DNA of 64,000 bases from Neobacillus drentensis. Lineage in GTDB: Bacteria > Bacillota > Bacilli > Bacillales > Cytobacillaceae. Made by a program: the position numbers and the translations under genes. The stretch is from NCBI RefSeq assembly GCF_021560175.1, contig NZ_CP091110.1:5086501-5150500 (forward strand), written 5' to 3'. The notes below the pieces were generated by a model. The model searched no databases. It saw only the letters and a list, made by a program, of their open reading frames with translations, and was not told the origin of the DNA. Positions 44,466 through 54,165 of this stretch are shown piece by piece (position 1 is the stretch's first letter; each line of letters starts with the position of its first letter).

Positions 44466-45800
44466 TTATCGAACTGTAACACCTGAAAGTGTTTCTAATA
44501 GATATTGGTTAAGGGTAGCTCTTAATACTTCTGTTCTGCCTGAAGTATTTTTGATTTCAGTTAAACCAAGAGCGTACCGTTCTAATTCACGGAAATTCGT
44601 TCTTCCTTCAACGATGTCCAGACCAATGCCTTTTGTATAGCTGCTGTAACGATCGTCAATGAAGTTTTCGAATACACGATCTTCTAGTAATTTGTTTGCA
44701 ACTTTTAAGCCGATTGCAAAAGCGTCCATTCCAGCGATGTGAGCATGGAATAAATCTTCTGGATCGAAAGAGCCTCTGCGTACTTTAGCATCAAAGTTCG
44801 TACCGCCTTTTCCTAGGCCTCCATTTAGAAGAATTTCATACATTGCTAATGTTGTAGAATACAAGTCAGTCGGGAATTCATCCGTATCCCAGCCAAGTAA
44901 TGTATCGCCTTGGTTTGCATCGATTGATCCAAGCATGCCATTGATACGAGCCGTACGAAGTTCATGTTCGAATGTATGGCCAGCTAATGTTGCATGGTTT
45001 GCTTCAAGGTTGAACTTGAAGTGATCAGTTAAGTCATATTTTTGTAAGAATGCTAGTCCAGTTGCTACATCAAAGTCATATTGGTGTTTTGTTGGCTCTT
45101 TTGGTTTTGGCTCTATTAAGAATGGCACGTTTAGCCCGATCTCTTTTGCATAATCTACTGCCATATGGAAGAAACGTGCTAGGTTATCTTGCTCAAGCTT
45201 CATATCTGTATTTAATAGTGTTTCATATCCTTCACGGCCGCCCCAGAATACATAGTTTTCTGCGCCTAATTCCTTCGCTACCTCTAAGCCTTTCTTAACC
45301 TTCGCAGCAGAGTAAGCGAATACATCTGCATTTGGAGCAGTTGCCGCACCATGTGTATAGCGAGGATTTGTGAACATGTTAGCCGTGTTCCAAAGAAGCT
45401 TTGTCTTGCTTGTTTTCATATATTCTTTAATCATGTTAACGATAATGTCTTGGTTTTTGTTTGATTCAGCTAATGTGCTTCCTTCTGGAGCAATATCCAC
45501 ATCATGGAAAGCAAAGAATGGAACATTTAATTTTTCAAAAAGTTCAAATGCTGCTTCAACGCGTGCTTTTGCTAAATCAAGTCCTGTTAAGTGGTTCCAA
45601 GGACGAATGGCAGTACCTACGCCGAATGGATCTGTTCCGTCAGCTGTGAATGTATGCCAATACGTAACAGAAAAACGTAATAATTCCTCCATAGTTTTTC
45701 CGTTGATTACTTCTTGTGGATTATAATACTTAAATGCTAAAGGATTCGATGAATCTGAACCTTCAAATTGAATGTTTTTTACATTTTCAAAATATGCCAT
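44466..45800 (-). CDS. xylA: Xylose isomerase XylA
   Basis: A 444-residue class II xylose isomerase that converts D-xylose to D-xylulose. The catalytic H99 and D102 lie in FFAFHDVDIAPEG; metal ligands include the Glu of FLIEPKPKEPTKHQYD and SIDANQGD. RBS is AGGAGG. Its promoter carries an XylR operator and a cre site, making it the head of the inducible xylA-xylB-rex operon. Confidence 0.97.
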   Translation of the reverse strand: MAYFENVKNIQFEGSDSSNPLAFKYYNPQEVINGKTMEELLRFSVTYWHTFTADGTDPFGVGTAIRPWNHLTGLDLAKARVEAAFELFEKLNVPFFAFHDVDIAPEGSTLAESNKNQDIIVNMIKEYMKTSKTKLLWNTANMFTNPRYTHGAATAPNADVFAYSAAKVKKGLEVAKELGAENYVFWGGREGYETLLNTDMKLEQDNLARFFHMAVDYAKEIGLNVPFLIEPKPKEPTKHQYDFDVATGLAFLQKYDLTDHFKFNLEANHATLAGHTFEHELRTARINGMLGSIDANQGDTLLGWDTDEFPTDLYSTTLAMYEILLNGGLGKGGTNFDAKVRRGSFDPEDLFHAHIAGMDAFAIGLKVANKLLEDRVFENFIDDRYSSYTKGIGLDIVEGRTNFRELERYALGLTEIKNTSGRTEVLRATLNQYLLETLSGVTVR

Positions 45801-45842
45801 GGGTGGATTCCTCCTAATGTTTTCCGGTTATAGACCTAGTCT

Positions 45843-45856
45843 TGTAAATGCTTACA
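45843..45856 (-). promoter_or_regulatory. cre site in the xylA leader
   Basis: TGTAAATGCTTACA is a near-perfect palindrome matching the CcpA cre consensus at 13 of 14 positions. It lies between the -10 box (45897-45902) and the xylA start codon, where bound CcpA could block elongation. Confidence 0.65.
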
Positions 45857-45896
45857 TGTCTTTTAATCTCGTAGTCTTTAACCTAGGTTTAATTAG

Positions 45897-45939
45897 AGTA
45901 TAGCACCCTCCACTTCGTTTGTCTATCGGATAAACAAAG
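45897..45939 (-). promoter_or_regulatory. xylA promoter with XylR operator
   Basis: On the minus strand -35 TAGACA (45925-45920), a 17-base spacer and -10 TATACT (45902-45897). The operator CTTCGTTTG (45913-45921) - N9 - TAAACAAAG (45931-45939) overlaps the -35 box, so XylR binding would exclude RNA polymerase. Confidence 0.88.
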
Positions 45940-45975
45940 ATTTATAAAATTTTTTTAAAACAAATTTTGGCAAAT

Positions 45976-46012
45976 AAAAAAGCTGTCATATTTTTGCGTA
46001 GACAGCTTTTTT
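45976..46012. terminator. Bidirectional terminator after yesL
   Basis: Stem AGCTGTC (45981-45987) with GACAGCT (46001-46007), flanked by A6 and T6, so it reads as a terminator both ways. It separates yesL from the xylA promoter. Confidence 0.88.
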
Positions 46013-46027
46013 CGGAAGTACAGTTTA

Positions 46028-46666
46028 TTAATTTTGTACACTGAGTTTTTTTTGTTTGGCTTCAATCCGATTAAAACTTTGTTTGGCTCCCGTCATCACC
46101 ATGAGAGAGAACAAACTTATGCTAAAAAACGGAACAATCCCAGGAATAGAACGATACAAGATGCCTATAAGGATCGTTACAGCAATCATCAAAATAGTGA
46201 TATGCATGTTAATGATTCCAATATAAAAGGAATTCTTAATATATTGAATCAGGCGTAATTCGTAATGAACATAAACAGGAAAAAGATAAAGCATCGTGAT
46301 AAAAAATAAAATCGTAACAATCACAAGCGGGATGGAAAGCACGTATTGTATCGTTCCTCCAACCGTAATCAGATACTTGAAATCCAAATAGAGGAACATC
46401 CCGATCAGCCCCATTATCCATCCAAGCTGATTGGATTTGACAAACTCCTTTTTATAAGTACTTAAAAAAGTACGAAAGATCGGTACATCCGTTTCATTCA
46501 TCAACCATTTTCTTAAAATGGTAAACAATGCGACAGATGCAGGGGAAATGCCGAGTAAAATAAGACCGCCCAATGAAAAGAGCACCCATAAAATATTTAC
46601 ATAAGCTAGTTTCATAACCCACTCACAACCCGTGTATGCCTTGCCGACTACCCAATTAAATTGCAT
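46028..46666 (-). CDS. yesL: YesL-family (DUF624) membrane protein
   Basis: A 212-residue protein with about five membrane helices. The N-terminal FNWVVGKAYTGCEWVMKLAYV followed by a helix, and the central LRKWLMNETDVPIFRTF, are typical of YesL/DUF624. These proteins are regularly found beside YesMN two-component systems and Lpl-type importers, but their function is not known. It lies between GH52 and xylA with its own ribosome binding site (GAGAGGTG) and a hairpin before it. Confidence 0.85.
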   Translation of the reverse strand: MQFNWVVGKAYTGCEWVMKLAYVNILWVLFSLGGLILLGISPASVALFTILRKWLMNETDVPIFRTFLSTYKKEFVKSNQLGWIMGLIGMFLYLDFKYLITVGGTIQYVLSIPLVIVTILFFITMLYLFPVYVHYELRLIQYIKNSFYIGIINMHITILMIAVTILIGILYRSIPGIVPFFSISLFSLMVMTGAKQSFNRIEAKQKKLSVQN

Positions 46667-46728
46667 GTTCTTTCACCTCTCGATGAGTACTATCTTTAGT
46701 ATAAGACAAGTATCGCATTACTTCTATT

Positions 46729-46764
46729 AAAAAATAGGACTGTCCAGTTACTACCAGACAGTCT
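46729..46764 (-). terminator. Terminator after the GH52 gene
   Basis: Stem GACTGTC (46738-46744) with GACAGTC (46757-46763) followed on the minus strand by ATTTTTT. It lies 10 bases after the GH52 stop codon and probably reduces readthrough into yesL. Confidence 0.78.
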
Positions 46765-46772
46765 CAATTTCT

Positions 46773-48923
46773 TTATTCAGTCATTGCAGAAGCTGCTAAC
46801 GGTGCTGATTTCTTACTTTCCTCAAGCCATAAAATACTTGTTACTCCACGCGGGTAATATTTACTTCCGGCAATTTCACCAGAAATAATTTGATCACTCC
46901 AGCTCCATACGGATAAAGTTGGATGTGTCAGCCATGCGACATGGGCAGCATCTGCCTTCGCCCCTTTTTCATCCCACTCAAGCCCAAGAATTTCACGGGC
47001 AATAAACTGGCTTAAGTAAACCTTACTTAACCAAGAATTATTACTTGTAGACGAAATCTTCCAGCCGCCATCTTCAAACAAGCAAACACCGTCAGTTAAT
47101 ACCGTTGTTAAGTGCTGCTTCAACACTTTTATATAGGCTCCAAAACGGCCATTAGGGTCAAGTGCTTCATTGTTATTGGTATAGTAAGGGAAAATCAATC
47201 CTTCAATCGCAGGGATAATCTTCGAATCGTTTCCTTCCTTAATGACGGCAGGAATATAACCGCCAGGTGTTATATGGCTCGCAATCGTGGATGCACATTT
47301 CTCCGCCAGATCTCCAGCCTGTTTTGACAATTCCGCTAGTCCATTCTCTTTAAAGATTTTCTCTAATGCCACATAGGATGCCCATGTCTTGCCGGCTAAA
47401 TAAATATTGTTTCTTGCCTGACCTAGCGAAACATCTAAACTATCATAAGTCGTAATCTCTGCACCGCCCATTACGCGTGTGGAGTCAAGACCCATTATGC
47501 CATCCCGTTTATCTGCTTCAGGATGATCACGATTGATTATGCTTTCAAAGCAGCGGACAACTACATCTAAATTAGCCTTTAACCACTCTGCATCACCAGT
47601 TTGTTCCACATAGACGGATGCACACAAGACCCAGTTCACTAGCTGCTCATAGGTCATATGAGAGAAACAGCCGTCCAAACCATATAGCTCGTAGGAAGAA
47701 TAATGCGGACGAGAAATCGTATTGGCAACCCCCATATCATGGGTAAAACTAATACCGCCAGGATATTCCGTTTCATCTCCTGGGAAACGAACTTTGTCTT
47801 CATAACTAAAACGGCTGACAAACATGTCCAACTCATTTTTGACGGTCCATGGGTTCATTTTTAATTCAAAGAAAATTTGGTCGACGGTTAGGTCAAAAGT
47901 ATTCATCATCCGATATTCACCTTCATTTACTACCCAGAACGGCTCTCCATCCACATCAAGCAATTGAGTAGATCCATAATAGCTGCGGATCGAATGAATC
48001 ATCATAAATCTTTGATCATCTGATAAATCCCCATCACTTACTAATTGATTGGATTCTTTTGCAACAGCTGTAAATTGATCAAAATTCTCTAACGCAAAAG
48101 CCGCTACAGATTCGATATTTGGAAAATATCTTGTATATAAGTAGGATGCATCTAAGCCAGCTGTTACATAGCCTCCGCGGTAAAAGCAGACGGCAAATTT
48201 ATAAGTTCGTTTTTGCCCGGCAGGAACATCCGCCACTAGTGCACCGACAGGTCCTAAACCGAAGGCCCAGTTTTCTTCAAACGGTGTGGTTAAAATATTC
48301 TCCAAGCTGAAGTGCAGAGCTGAATTGACTTCAGGATCGTTTGTGGCAATGGCGGTTAAACGGCCTTGGCCAACACCAGCAATCCCATCACAGGTATCAT
48401 CCAAACGACGCATCGAGCTGTAGGCGTCACTGCCTTGATAGCCAAAAAAGGCTCTACGGCTTTTCGGTCCCTGCGTGTTATCTATGGTAAGCTCTGCCCA
48501 AACTGCTGGTATTAATATATTTTTTAGTTCTTCTTCTGAGGCTGTAGCAGGATCTGGTACAGATTGGACTTGAGAATAAACGGTAAAGGTTAAATCGCCG
48601 GCCTTCCAAGAATCTGTTCCCAGTTGGAAGTTCCGCTCTATTTGTTCCTTTTCAAAAGGTAAAATGATGCGTGGCTTATCTGGGTTTGGATCCATATTTT
48701 CAATATCATAGCGCTTACTTTCATCATCTTCTAGTTCAAAAAATGGCAGTGCCTCATAGATTCCTTCACGTTCTGCCGATTCAACACCAACATAAACATT
48801 TTTTCGTGGTGAGCGGCCAAGCTCAAGATCGAGTCCCCCGCCATTCCCATAAAAACCAAGGGTAAAACTTGAAAAGGCTCCAATTGGTGAATGATGGGCG
48901 TTGAAAAACATATTTTTTGACAT
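46773..48923 (-). CDS. xynB2: GH52 beta-xylosidase
   Basis: A 716-residue enzyme of GH52, a small family made almost only of Bacillaceae beta-xylosidases. It starts with NMFFNAHHSPIGAFSSFTLG and contains WVVNEGEYRMMNTFDL (about 330-345, around the nucleophile Glu of the characterised enzyme) and GLDSTRVMGGAEITTYDSLD (acid/base Asp region). It releases xylose from xylobiose and other short oligomers in the cytoplasm. It is transcribed divergently from xylR, and its promoter holds an XylR operator and a cre-like site. Confidence 0.95.
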   Translation of the reverse strand: MSKNMFFNAHHSPIGAFSSFTLGFYGNGGGLDLELGRSPRKNVYVGVESAEREGIYEALPFFELEDDESKRYDIENMDPNPDKPRIILPFEKEQIERNFQLGTDSWKAGDLTFTVYSQVQSVPDPATASEEELKNILIPAVWAELTIDNTQGPKSRRAFFGYQGSDAYSSMRRLDDTCDGIAGVGQGRLTAIATNDPEVNSALHFSLENILTTPFEENWAFGLGPVGALVADVPAGQKRTYKFAVCFYRGGYVTAGLDASYLYTRYFPNIESVAAFALENFDQFTAVAKESNQLVSDGDLSDDQRFMMIHSIRSYYGSTQLLDVDGEPFWVVNEGEYRMMNTFDLTVDQIFFELKMNPWTVKNELDMFVSRFSYEDKVRFPGDETEYPGGISFTHDMGVANTISRPHYSSYELYGLDGCFSHMTYEQLVNWVLCASVYVEQTGDAEWLKANLDVVVRCFESIINRDHPEADKRDGIMGLDSTRVMGGAEITTYDSLDVSLGQARNNIYLAGKTWASYVALEKIFKENGLAELSKQAGDLAEKCASTIASHITPGGYIPAVIKEGNDSKIIPAIEGLIFPYYTNNNEALDPNGRFGAYIKVLKQHLTTVLTDGVCLFEDGGWKISSTSNNSWLSKVYLSQFIAREILGLEWDEKGAKADAAHVAWLTHPTLSVWSWSDQIISGEIAGSKYYPRGVTSILWLEESKKSAPLAASAMTE

Positions 48924-49003
48924 ATAATTCCCCTGCTTTCTCCAAATAATAGTTATTAGTTTCAGAGATGTCCCTAACTTTACCTCACGTTTGGCTTGTA
49001 ATG

Positions 49004-49017
49004 AGGAAGCGATTACA
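49004..49017 (-). promoter_or_regulatory. cre-like site upstream of GH52
   Basis: On the minus strand TGTAATCGCTTCCT matches the cre consensus at 12 of 14 positions. It lies downstream of the -10 box of the GH52 promoter. Confidence 0.5.
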
Positions 49018-49055
49018 CACCAAGTTTGTGGTCATTTCTTACCGTTTCCATTTGT

Positions 49056-49098
49056 ATTATAGCACGCTTTTCTTTGTTTGTATATCCGATAAACTAAG
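49056..49098 (-). promoter_or_regulatory. GH52 promoter with XylR operator, shared with xylR
   Basis: The minus-strand -10 TATAAT (49061-49056) has a weak -35 TATACA (49084-49079) at 17 bases. The operator CTTTGTTTG (49072-49080) - N9 - TAAACTAAG (49090-49098) covers the -35 box. Because xylR starts only 47 bases to the right, the same site may give XylR autoregulation. Confidence 0.85.
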
Positions 49099-49145
49099 TT
49101 TATGTTAAGATAAATATACAATAACGAACATGGGGAGATTTTTCA

Positions 49146-50306
49146 TTGACAACCATTACATGGAATCAGCAGGTAGTAAAAAGAAACAATAAATCTTTGG
49201 TGCTTCAAATGATTATAGAGAAAGAACCGATCTCACGTGCTGACATTGCTCAGGTAACCGGTTTAAATAAGGGCACCGTTTCTTCTATGGTGAATGAATT
49301 ATTAAATGAAGAGCTTATTTATGAATCAGGTCCAGGTGAATCAAGCGGCGGCCGGCGGCCGGTCCTTCTCCACTTTAATAAAACGGCAGGATATGCCATT
49401 GGGATTGATGTTGGTGTTAATTATATCCTAAGTGTTTTAACAGATTTAAAGGGCAATATCATCATTGAAAAAAACCAACTAATTCAAGATTCTAGTTTTT
49501 CAGTTGTGAAAGAGATTGTTAAAACAGGTATCCACACCATTCTTACTGAAATGCCTCCAAGCAAATATGGCGTAGTTGGTGTGGGTTTGGGGGTTGCTGG
49601 TATTGTGGATAAAGAAGGTATGGTTTTATTGGCACCCAACCTTGGCTGGAAAAACGTATCCTTAAAATCAGAAATTGAGAAAGTTTTTAAACTTCCAGTT
49701 ATCATTGAAAACGAAGCCAATGCTGGCGCCTATGGAGAAAAACAATTTGGTGCAGGCCAGCATCACGAAAATATCATCTATATTAGTGCAGGAATTGGAA
49801 TTGGAGTTGGAATCATCCTGAATAGCGAGTTGTATCAAGGGAATAATGGTTATTCCGGAGAATTCGGACATATGATTATTGAAGTAAATGGACGCCCCTG
49901 CAGTTGTGGAAGCAGCGGATGCTGGGAGATGTATGCTTCCGAACATACCCTGTTACAAATGACGAACCAACAGGACGCAACGCTTGAATCATTAATCCAA
50001 CGAGCGAAAGAAAATGACAAGACTACCCTTGAACTTTTTGAAGAAATTGGTCGCTATCTGGGGTACGGTATTAATAACATTATTAATAGCTTTAATCCAC
50101 AGCAGGTCATCATCGGTAATCGATTAGCCAAAGCAAGGCAGTGGCTCGAAACACCAATAAAAAGAACGATTGAAAATCATTCTTTGTCCTTTCATCAAAA
50201 TGAAATGGAAGTACTTTTCTCGTCACTTTCGATTTATTCTTCGGCATTAGGTGTGGCTGCCTTTGTAATTGAAAACTTTATTAAGGATATTGTCATCACT
50301 CAATAG
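49146..50306 (+). CDS. xylR: XylR, ROK-family xylose repressor
   Basis: A 386-residue repressor, the only complete plus-strand gene. The N-terminal winged HTH (about 15-70) includes SRADIAQVTGLNKGTVSSMV. The ROK sugar-binding domain has GIDVGVNYIL and the zinc cluster CSCGSSGCWEMYAS. It starts at TTG 49146, 8 bases after GGGGAG. It should bind the four TTTG-N9-CAAA type operators in this window and release them when xylose is present. A bidirectional terminator follows. Confidence 0.95.
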   Translation: MTTITWNQQVVKRNNKSLVLQMIIEKEPISRADIAQVTGLNKGTVSSMVNELLNEELIYESGPGESSGGRRPVLLHFNKTAGYAIGIDVGVNYILSVLTDLKGNIIIEKNQLIQDSSFSVVKEIVKTGIHTILTEMPPSKYGVVGVGLGVAGIVDKEGMVLLAPNLGWKNVSLKSEIEKVFKLPVIIENEANAGAYGEKQFGAGQHHENIIYISAGIGIGVGIILNSELYQGNNGYSGEFGHMIIEVNGRPCSCGSSGCWEMYASEHTLLQMTNQQDATLESLIQRAKENDKTTLELFEEIGRYLGYGINNIINSFNPQQVIIGNRLAKARQWLETPIKRTIENHSLSFHQNEMEVLFSSLSIYSSALGVAAFVIENFIKDIVITQ

Positions 50307-50327
50307 TCTCGCAGGATTGCTTATGAC

Positions 50328-50369
50328 TAAAAAAAGGGTGTCCCATTTTTATTTCAGGACACCCTTTTT
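50328..50369. terminator. Bidirectional terminator between xylR and the mannan-type locus
   Basis: Stem GGGTGTCC (50336-50343) with GGACACCC (50357-50364), flanked by A-run and T-run. It serves xylR on the plus strand and the aldo/keto reductase gene on the minus strand. Confidence 0.92.
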
Positions 50370-50378
50370 CTCTGTGAA

Positions 50379-51371
50379 TTAACTTTTTAGAATATCCTCA
50401 ATCCTTACTATCTCTTGATTAGAAAATTCAAGATTATTGACTACAGCCACATTTTCTTCAATTTGACTCACTTTACTTGCTCCAATTAGAACGGAGGTTA
50501 CCCTTCCTTCCCGTAAAACCCAAGCAAGGGCCATTTGTGAAAGTGTTTGTCCTCGTCCTTCGGCTATTTCATTTAATCTCCGAACACGCTCTACAACTTC
50601 AGGTGTTATTTGTCCCTCATTCAGGAACTGAGACGAACCTGCAGCCCTGGAATCATCAGGAATACCTGTAAGGTACTTATTGGTTAACAAGCCCTGGGCA
50701 AGCGGGCTAAATGCGATCGAACCAACACCATTTTCCTGTAAAACATCTTGTAAACCGTCTTCAATCCATTTGTTAAACATGGAGTAGCTTGGCTGATGGA
50801 TTAATAATGGTGTACCCAATTGCTTTAAGATTTTAATAGCTTCAGTTGTTTGCTCAGCACTGTAATTCGAGATTCCCACATAAAGCGCTTTTCCTTGACG
50901 TACAATCGAATCTAGTGCTGCCATCGTTTCCTCTAACGGTGTATTAGGATCCGGGCGGTGGGAGTAAAAAATATCGACATAGTCCAGACCGAGACGTTTT
51001 AAACTCTGATCTAAACTTGATACTAAATATTTCCTGGAGGCCCACTCTCCATATGGTCCCGGCCACATATAGTAGCCTGCTTTAGTAGAAATAATCATCT
51101 CGTCACGGTAGGGAGCAAAGTCTGTTTTTAGAATTCTGCCAAACATTTCTTCCGCTGAACCTGCTGGAGGTCCATAATTGTTTGCCAAATCAAAATGAGT
51201 AATACCAAGGTCAAACGCCTTTCTTACCATTGTGCGTCCATTTTCGTAAGTATCGACACCACCAAAGTTATGCCATAAACCTAATGAGACTGCTGACAGT
51301 AATAATCCCGAATGTCCACATCGATTATATTTCATAGATTTATAGCGATTTTCAGCTGCTTCATAAACCAT
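50379..51371 (-). CDS. Aldo/keto reductase, YghZ/GPR type
   Basis: A 330-residue AKR with the tetrad segments HFDLANNYGPP, IISTKAG and FYSHRPDP. The NYGPPAGSAEE stretch marks the YghZ-like (L-glyceraldehyde 3-phosphate reductase) branch, enzymes that reduce aldehydes with NADPH. RBS is GGGGGAG. It is the last gene of the mannan-type operon, 25 bases after the MFS gene. The physiological substrate is unknown. Confidence 0.9.
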   Translation of the reverse strand: MVYEAAENRYKSMKYNRCGHSGLLLSAVSLGLWHNFGGVDTYENGRTMVRKAFDLGITHFDLANNYGPPAGSAEEMFGRILKTDFAPYRDEMIISTKAGYYMWPGPYGEWASRKYLVSSLDQSLKRLGLDYVDIFYSHRPDPNTPLEETMAALDSIVRQGKALYVGISNYSAEQTTEAIKILKQLGTPLLIHQPSYSMFNKWIEDGLQDVLQENGVGSIAFSPLAQGLLTNKYLTGIPDDSRAAGSSQFLNEGQITPEVVERVRRLNEIAEGRGQTLSQMALAWVLREGRVTSVLIGASKVSQIEENVAVVNNLEFSNQEIVRIEDILKS

Positions 51372-51396
51372 TATCCTTCTCCCCCATTCATATTAT

Positions 51397-52650
51397 TTAC
51401 AAGCTTTGCATTTTCCTTTTACAGACTTTAGCATTATTTACTTTTTCTTTACCAAAGAAAACAAGTAAAAGTAAGGCAACACCTGCAAAAATCGTATAAA
51501 CGATTATTAAACTTCCATAATTTATTATTTGAGAAATAAATCCAAATAACAAATACCCAATGGTTGATCCAATTGAAGTCGTATTCATATAAAGCGTTGT
51601 AGCAGTTCCTTGTGCTTGGGGAATAAAATCCTGAAAATAGGCAATCGCAATCCCGGCTGTAATGGAAACTTGAGCAGCACTTAATACTTGAATTGGATAG
51701 ACTTGCCATGGTTCTGTAACAAAGCTTAACAATAAAAAATAAGTAAATGCTATGGCAAACCCTATTTTTATCAGAATTGCATTTTCAATTTTGGTTGCTA
51801 CTATCCCTACAAAGATCATCAATGGAACTTCGAACATTGGAGGGACACTAAAAATAATCCCCACATCCATCTCCGTTCCATGTAATACTTTTGTCACAAA
51901 TTGAGACATGTTCAACATGTGGATTGAAGTAGCTGTTGATAATAAGAAGGCTGAAGCCAGATAGGCAAAAATATGAGGTTTCTTCACATATCTACCTATT
52001 GCTGGTGCCTTTTTTATGGATACCTGTACTCTTGGAATATCCTTTAAAAGAAAAAGGATGGTTATCAATGAAAGAAAATTGCCTGCTGCAACAGATAAGA
52101 ACAATTCTTTAAAGCCAGCGGTTTGCAGCAGTCCAGACCCAAATGCTGGACCAACAGTCCAAGATAATGCAAAAAACATCCGAAAAATATTCATGACAAA
52201 TGGTGTTTGTTCACTTGGAATATTTGCTTGTTTAAGAGCATCGCGAGCATATGCCCATAATTGTGGAACCGCTGCCCCCGCTGTCCCTAAAACAAAAAAG
52301 CCAGTTAACGCTAAGCCTATATAATTTCTAAGGAAGGCGAACAGCGTATACCCGATTACTCCAGCCGCAGCCGCTACAACCATTATTTTTTTTCTACTGG
52401 TGATTGTATCCGATCGTTTTGCAATATAGCTGCTGATTGTTACTCCGCCAATTGCCATAATCGTCATAAAAATTCCAAACCCAATGTTACTCATCCCTAC
52501 CTCATCAATCCCAAAAAGAGAGGAAAAGGGTGCAAAAAAGGATGAAGAAAGGCCAAAAATAAAGTTTATTAAAAATAGGACTGGAAAAGAAGGTATCCGC
52601 CATACAAATAAAATTTTATCACTTAAATTGATCAAAACATTTTTTTTCAT
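51397..52650 (-). CDS. MFS transporter, sugar-efflux (Set-like) type
   Basis: A 417-residue, 12-helix major facilitator with features of the SetB-like sugar efflux group, such as the conserved QLWAYARDAL loop and NIFRMFFALSWTVGPAFG. ATG 52650 has AAGGA before it, while the ATG seven codons earlier has none. It lies between GH1 and AKR genes. It may export excess sugars released by the GH1 enzymes, or import; direction cannot be decided from sequence. Confidence 0.82.
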   Translation of the reverse strand: MKKNVLINLSDKILFVWRIPSFPVLFLINFIFGLSSSFFAPFSSLFGIDEVGMSNIGFGIFMTIMAIGGVTISSYIAKRSDTITSRKKIMVVAAAAGVIGYTLFAFLRNYIGLALTGFFVLGTAGAAVPQLWAYARDALKQANIPSEQTPFVMNIFRMFFALSWTVGPAFGSGLLQTAGFKELFLSVAAGNFLSLITILFLLKDIPRVQVSIKKAPAIGRYVKKPHIFAYLASAFLLSTATSIHMLNMSQFVTKVLHGTEMDVGIIFSVPPMFEVPLMIFVGIVATKIENAILIKIGFAIAFTYFLLLSFVTEPWQVYPIQVLSAAQVSITAGIAIAYFQDFIPQAQGTATTLYMNTTSIGSTIGYLLFGFISQIINYGSLIIVYTIFAGVALLLLVFFGKEKVNNAKVCKRKMQSL

Positions 52651-52702
52651 ATTTTCCTTCAATCCCATCATTAGTTTACTCTAGGGTGTCTTAAAGATTA
52701 AT

Positions 52703-54142
52703 TTATAGCTTCGCTCCATTTGATTCTATAATTTCTTTATACCAATAAAAGCTTTTCTTCTTAATCCGGCGCAAATCATGTTCCCCTTCTTCATGCTGAT
52801 TCACATATACAAACCCATATCTTTTTTGGAAGCCATTTAGCCAGCTTAATAAATCAGTAAAGGACCAGACACAATAGCCAAGAACTTCTACTCCATCAGA
52901 AACAGCCCCCTGAATTGCTTTTACATGTGACTGGATAAATTCGATTCGATAATCATCATTTATCACATCATCTGCTTCTACCTTGTCATACTCACCTAAA
53001 CCATTTTCACTAATCAGAACTGGAAGATCATACCGGCTTGTAATTCTGCGAAGTGCAATTCTTAGTCCATCAGGATCAATGTTCCAATCCCAGTTGGTTC
53101 TTTTCAGATTAGGATTGGTTGCCGTTTTAAATCCGCCCGGAAGCCCGGAATGCTTTGAGGTCCCTTTTTTCCCTGAAGTATTCATCTCTCCTTGGGAAAC
53201 GCCCCCTTCAAATGGATTTTCTTCAAATGTATGTGTTTGATAATAATTAAGCCCCATAAAATCAGGAATGCCCTCGCTTAATAATTCCAAGTCACCCTCT
53301 TCAATGGTTGGAGCTAATCCAGTACTTTCCAAGTAAGTCCATGCTGCCTTTGGATATTTCCCCCAAGCATAGACATCCATCCACCAATGGCTGTTTAGTT
53401 CTTCCGCGTTTTCCGCAGCTAAAATGTCTTTAGGATTAGCAGTTAGTGCATAAGCTGGAGAATAAGCAAAGCTAGGCCCAATCTTTCCATCTGGGACATA
53501 TTTTCGGAACTCCTTGATTACGTTCGCATTAGCTAAGTTTGCATGATGATTTACTTGATAAAATAATTTTTCATCTTTAACACCTGGTGGGTGTGCAGCC
53601 ATCCGATAGCCAAGCCCCGTAAAAATATTTTGTTCATTTAAACTGACCCAGTATTTCACCCGATCACCAAAATGCTTAAATAATGTAACACTGTAATTAG
53701 TGAAATCCTCAATAATTCTTCTTGATTCCCAGCCCCCATATTCATCCTGAAGAGCCTGTGGTAAGTCCCAGTGATACAAGGTTAAAATAGGCTCAATGTT
53801 ATTTTCTTTCAGTTCATTAATTAAATTATGATAAAACTCTAAGCCTTTTGGATTGATTTCTCCTTTTCCGTTTGGAAAAATTCGAGTCCATGCAACAGAA
53901 AAACGATAGGCCTTCAATCCCATTTCTTTCATTAGCTGGACATCTTCTTTGTATCGATGATAATGATCGACGGCGATGTCACCCGTTGTTCCTTTAAAGG
54001 TTTTTCCAGGGATACGAACAAACTCATCCCAGTTTGAAACCCCTTTACCATCTTCATTCCACGCGCCTTCTACTTGGTAAGCAGCTGATGCTGCTCCCCA
54101 AAGGAAATCCTTTGGAAAAGGATTTAATGTTTTAGAGATCAT
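52703..54142 (-). CDS. GH1 beta-glycosidase, probable 6-phospho type (copy a)
   Basis: A 479-residue GH1 enzyme: acid/base E170 in SLNEQN and nucleophile E379 in LISENGLG. Near the C-terminus DLLSWLNGFQKRYGF has Ser where non-phospho enzymes have Glu (NFEW), with Lys and Tyr spaced as in LacG-type 6-phospho-glycosidases. It thus resembles BglC-like aryl-phospho-beta-glucosidases. It is the third of three GH1 genes in a row. No phosphotransferase system genes are nearby. Confidence 0.88.
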   Translation of the reverse strand: MISKTLNPFPKDFLWGAASAAYQVEGAWNEDGKGVSNWDEFVRIPGKTFKGTTGDIAVDHYHRYKEDVQLMKEMGLKAYRFSVAWTRIFPNGKGEINPKGLEFYHNLINELKENNIEPILTLYHWDLPQALQDEYGGWESRRIIEDFTNYSVTLFKHFGDRVKYWVSLNEQNIFTGLGYRMAAHPPGVKDEKLFYQVNHHANLANANVIKEFRKYVPDGKIGPSFAYSPAYALTANPKDILAAENAEELNSHWWMDVYAWGKYPKAAWTYLESTGLAPTIEEGDLELLSEGIPDFMGLNYYQTHTFEENPFEGGVSQGEMNTSGKKGTSKHSGLPGGFKTATNPNLKRTNWDWNIDPDGLRIALRRITSRYDLPVLISENGLGEYDKVEADDVINDDYRIEFIQSHVKAIQGAVSDGVEVLGYCVWSFTDLLSWLNGFQKRYGFVYVNQHEEGEHDLRRIKKKSFYWYKEIIESNGAKL

Positions 54143-54165
54143 AAATCTTTTCCTCCTTTGATTTA

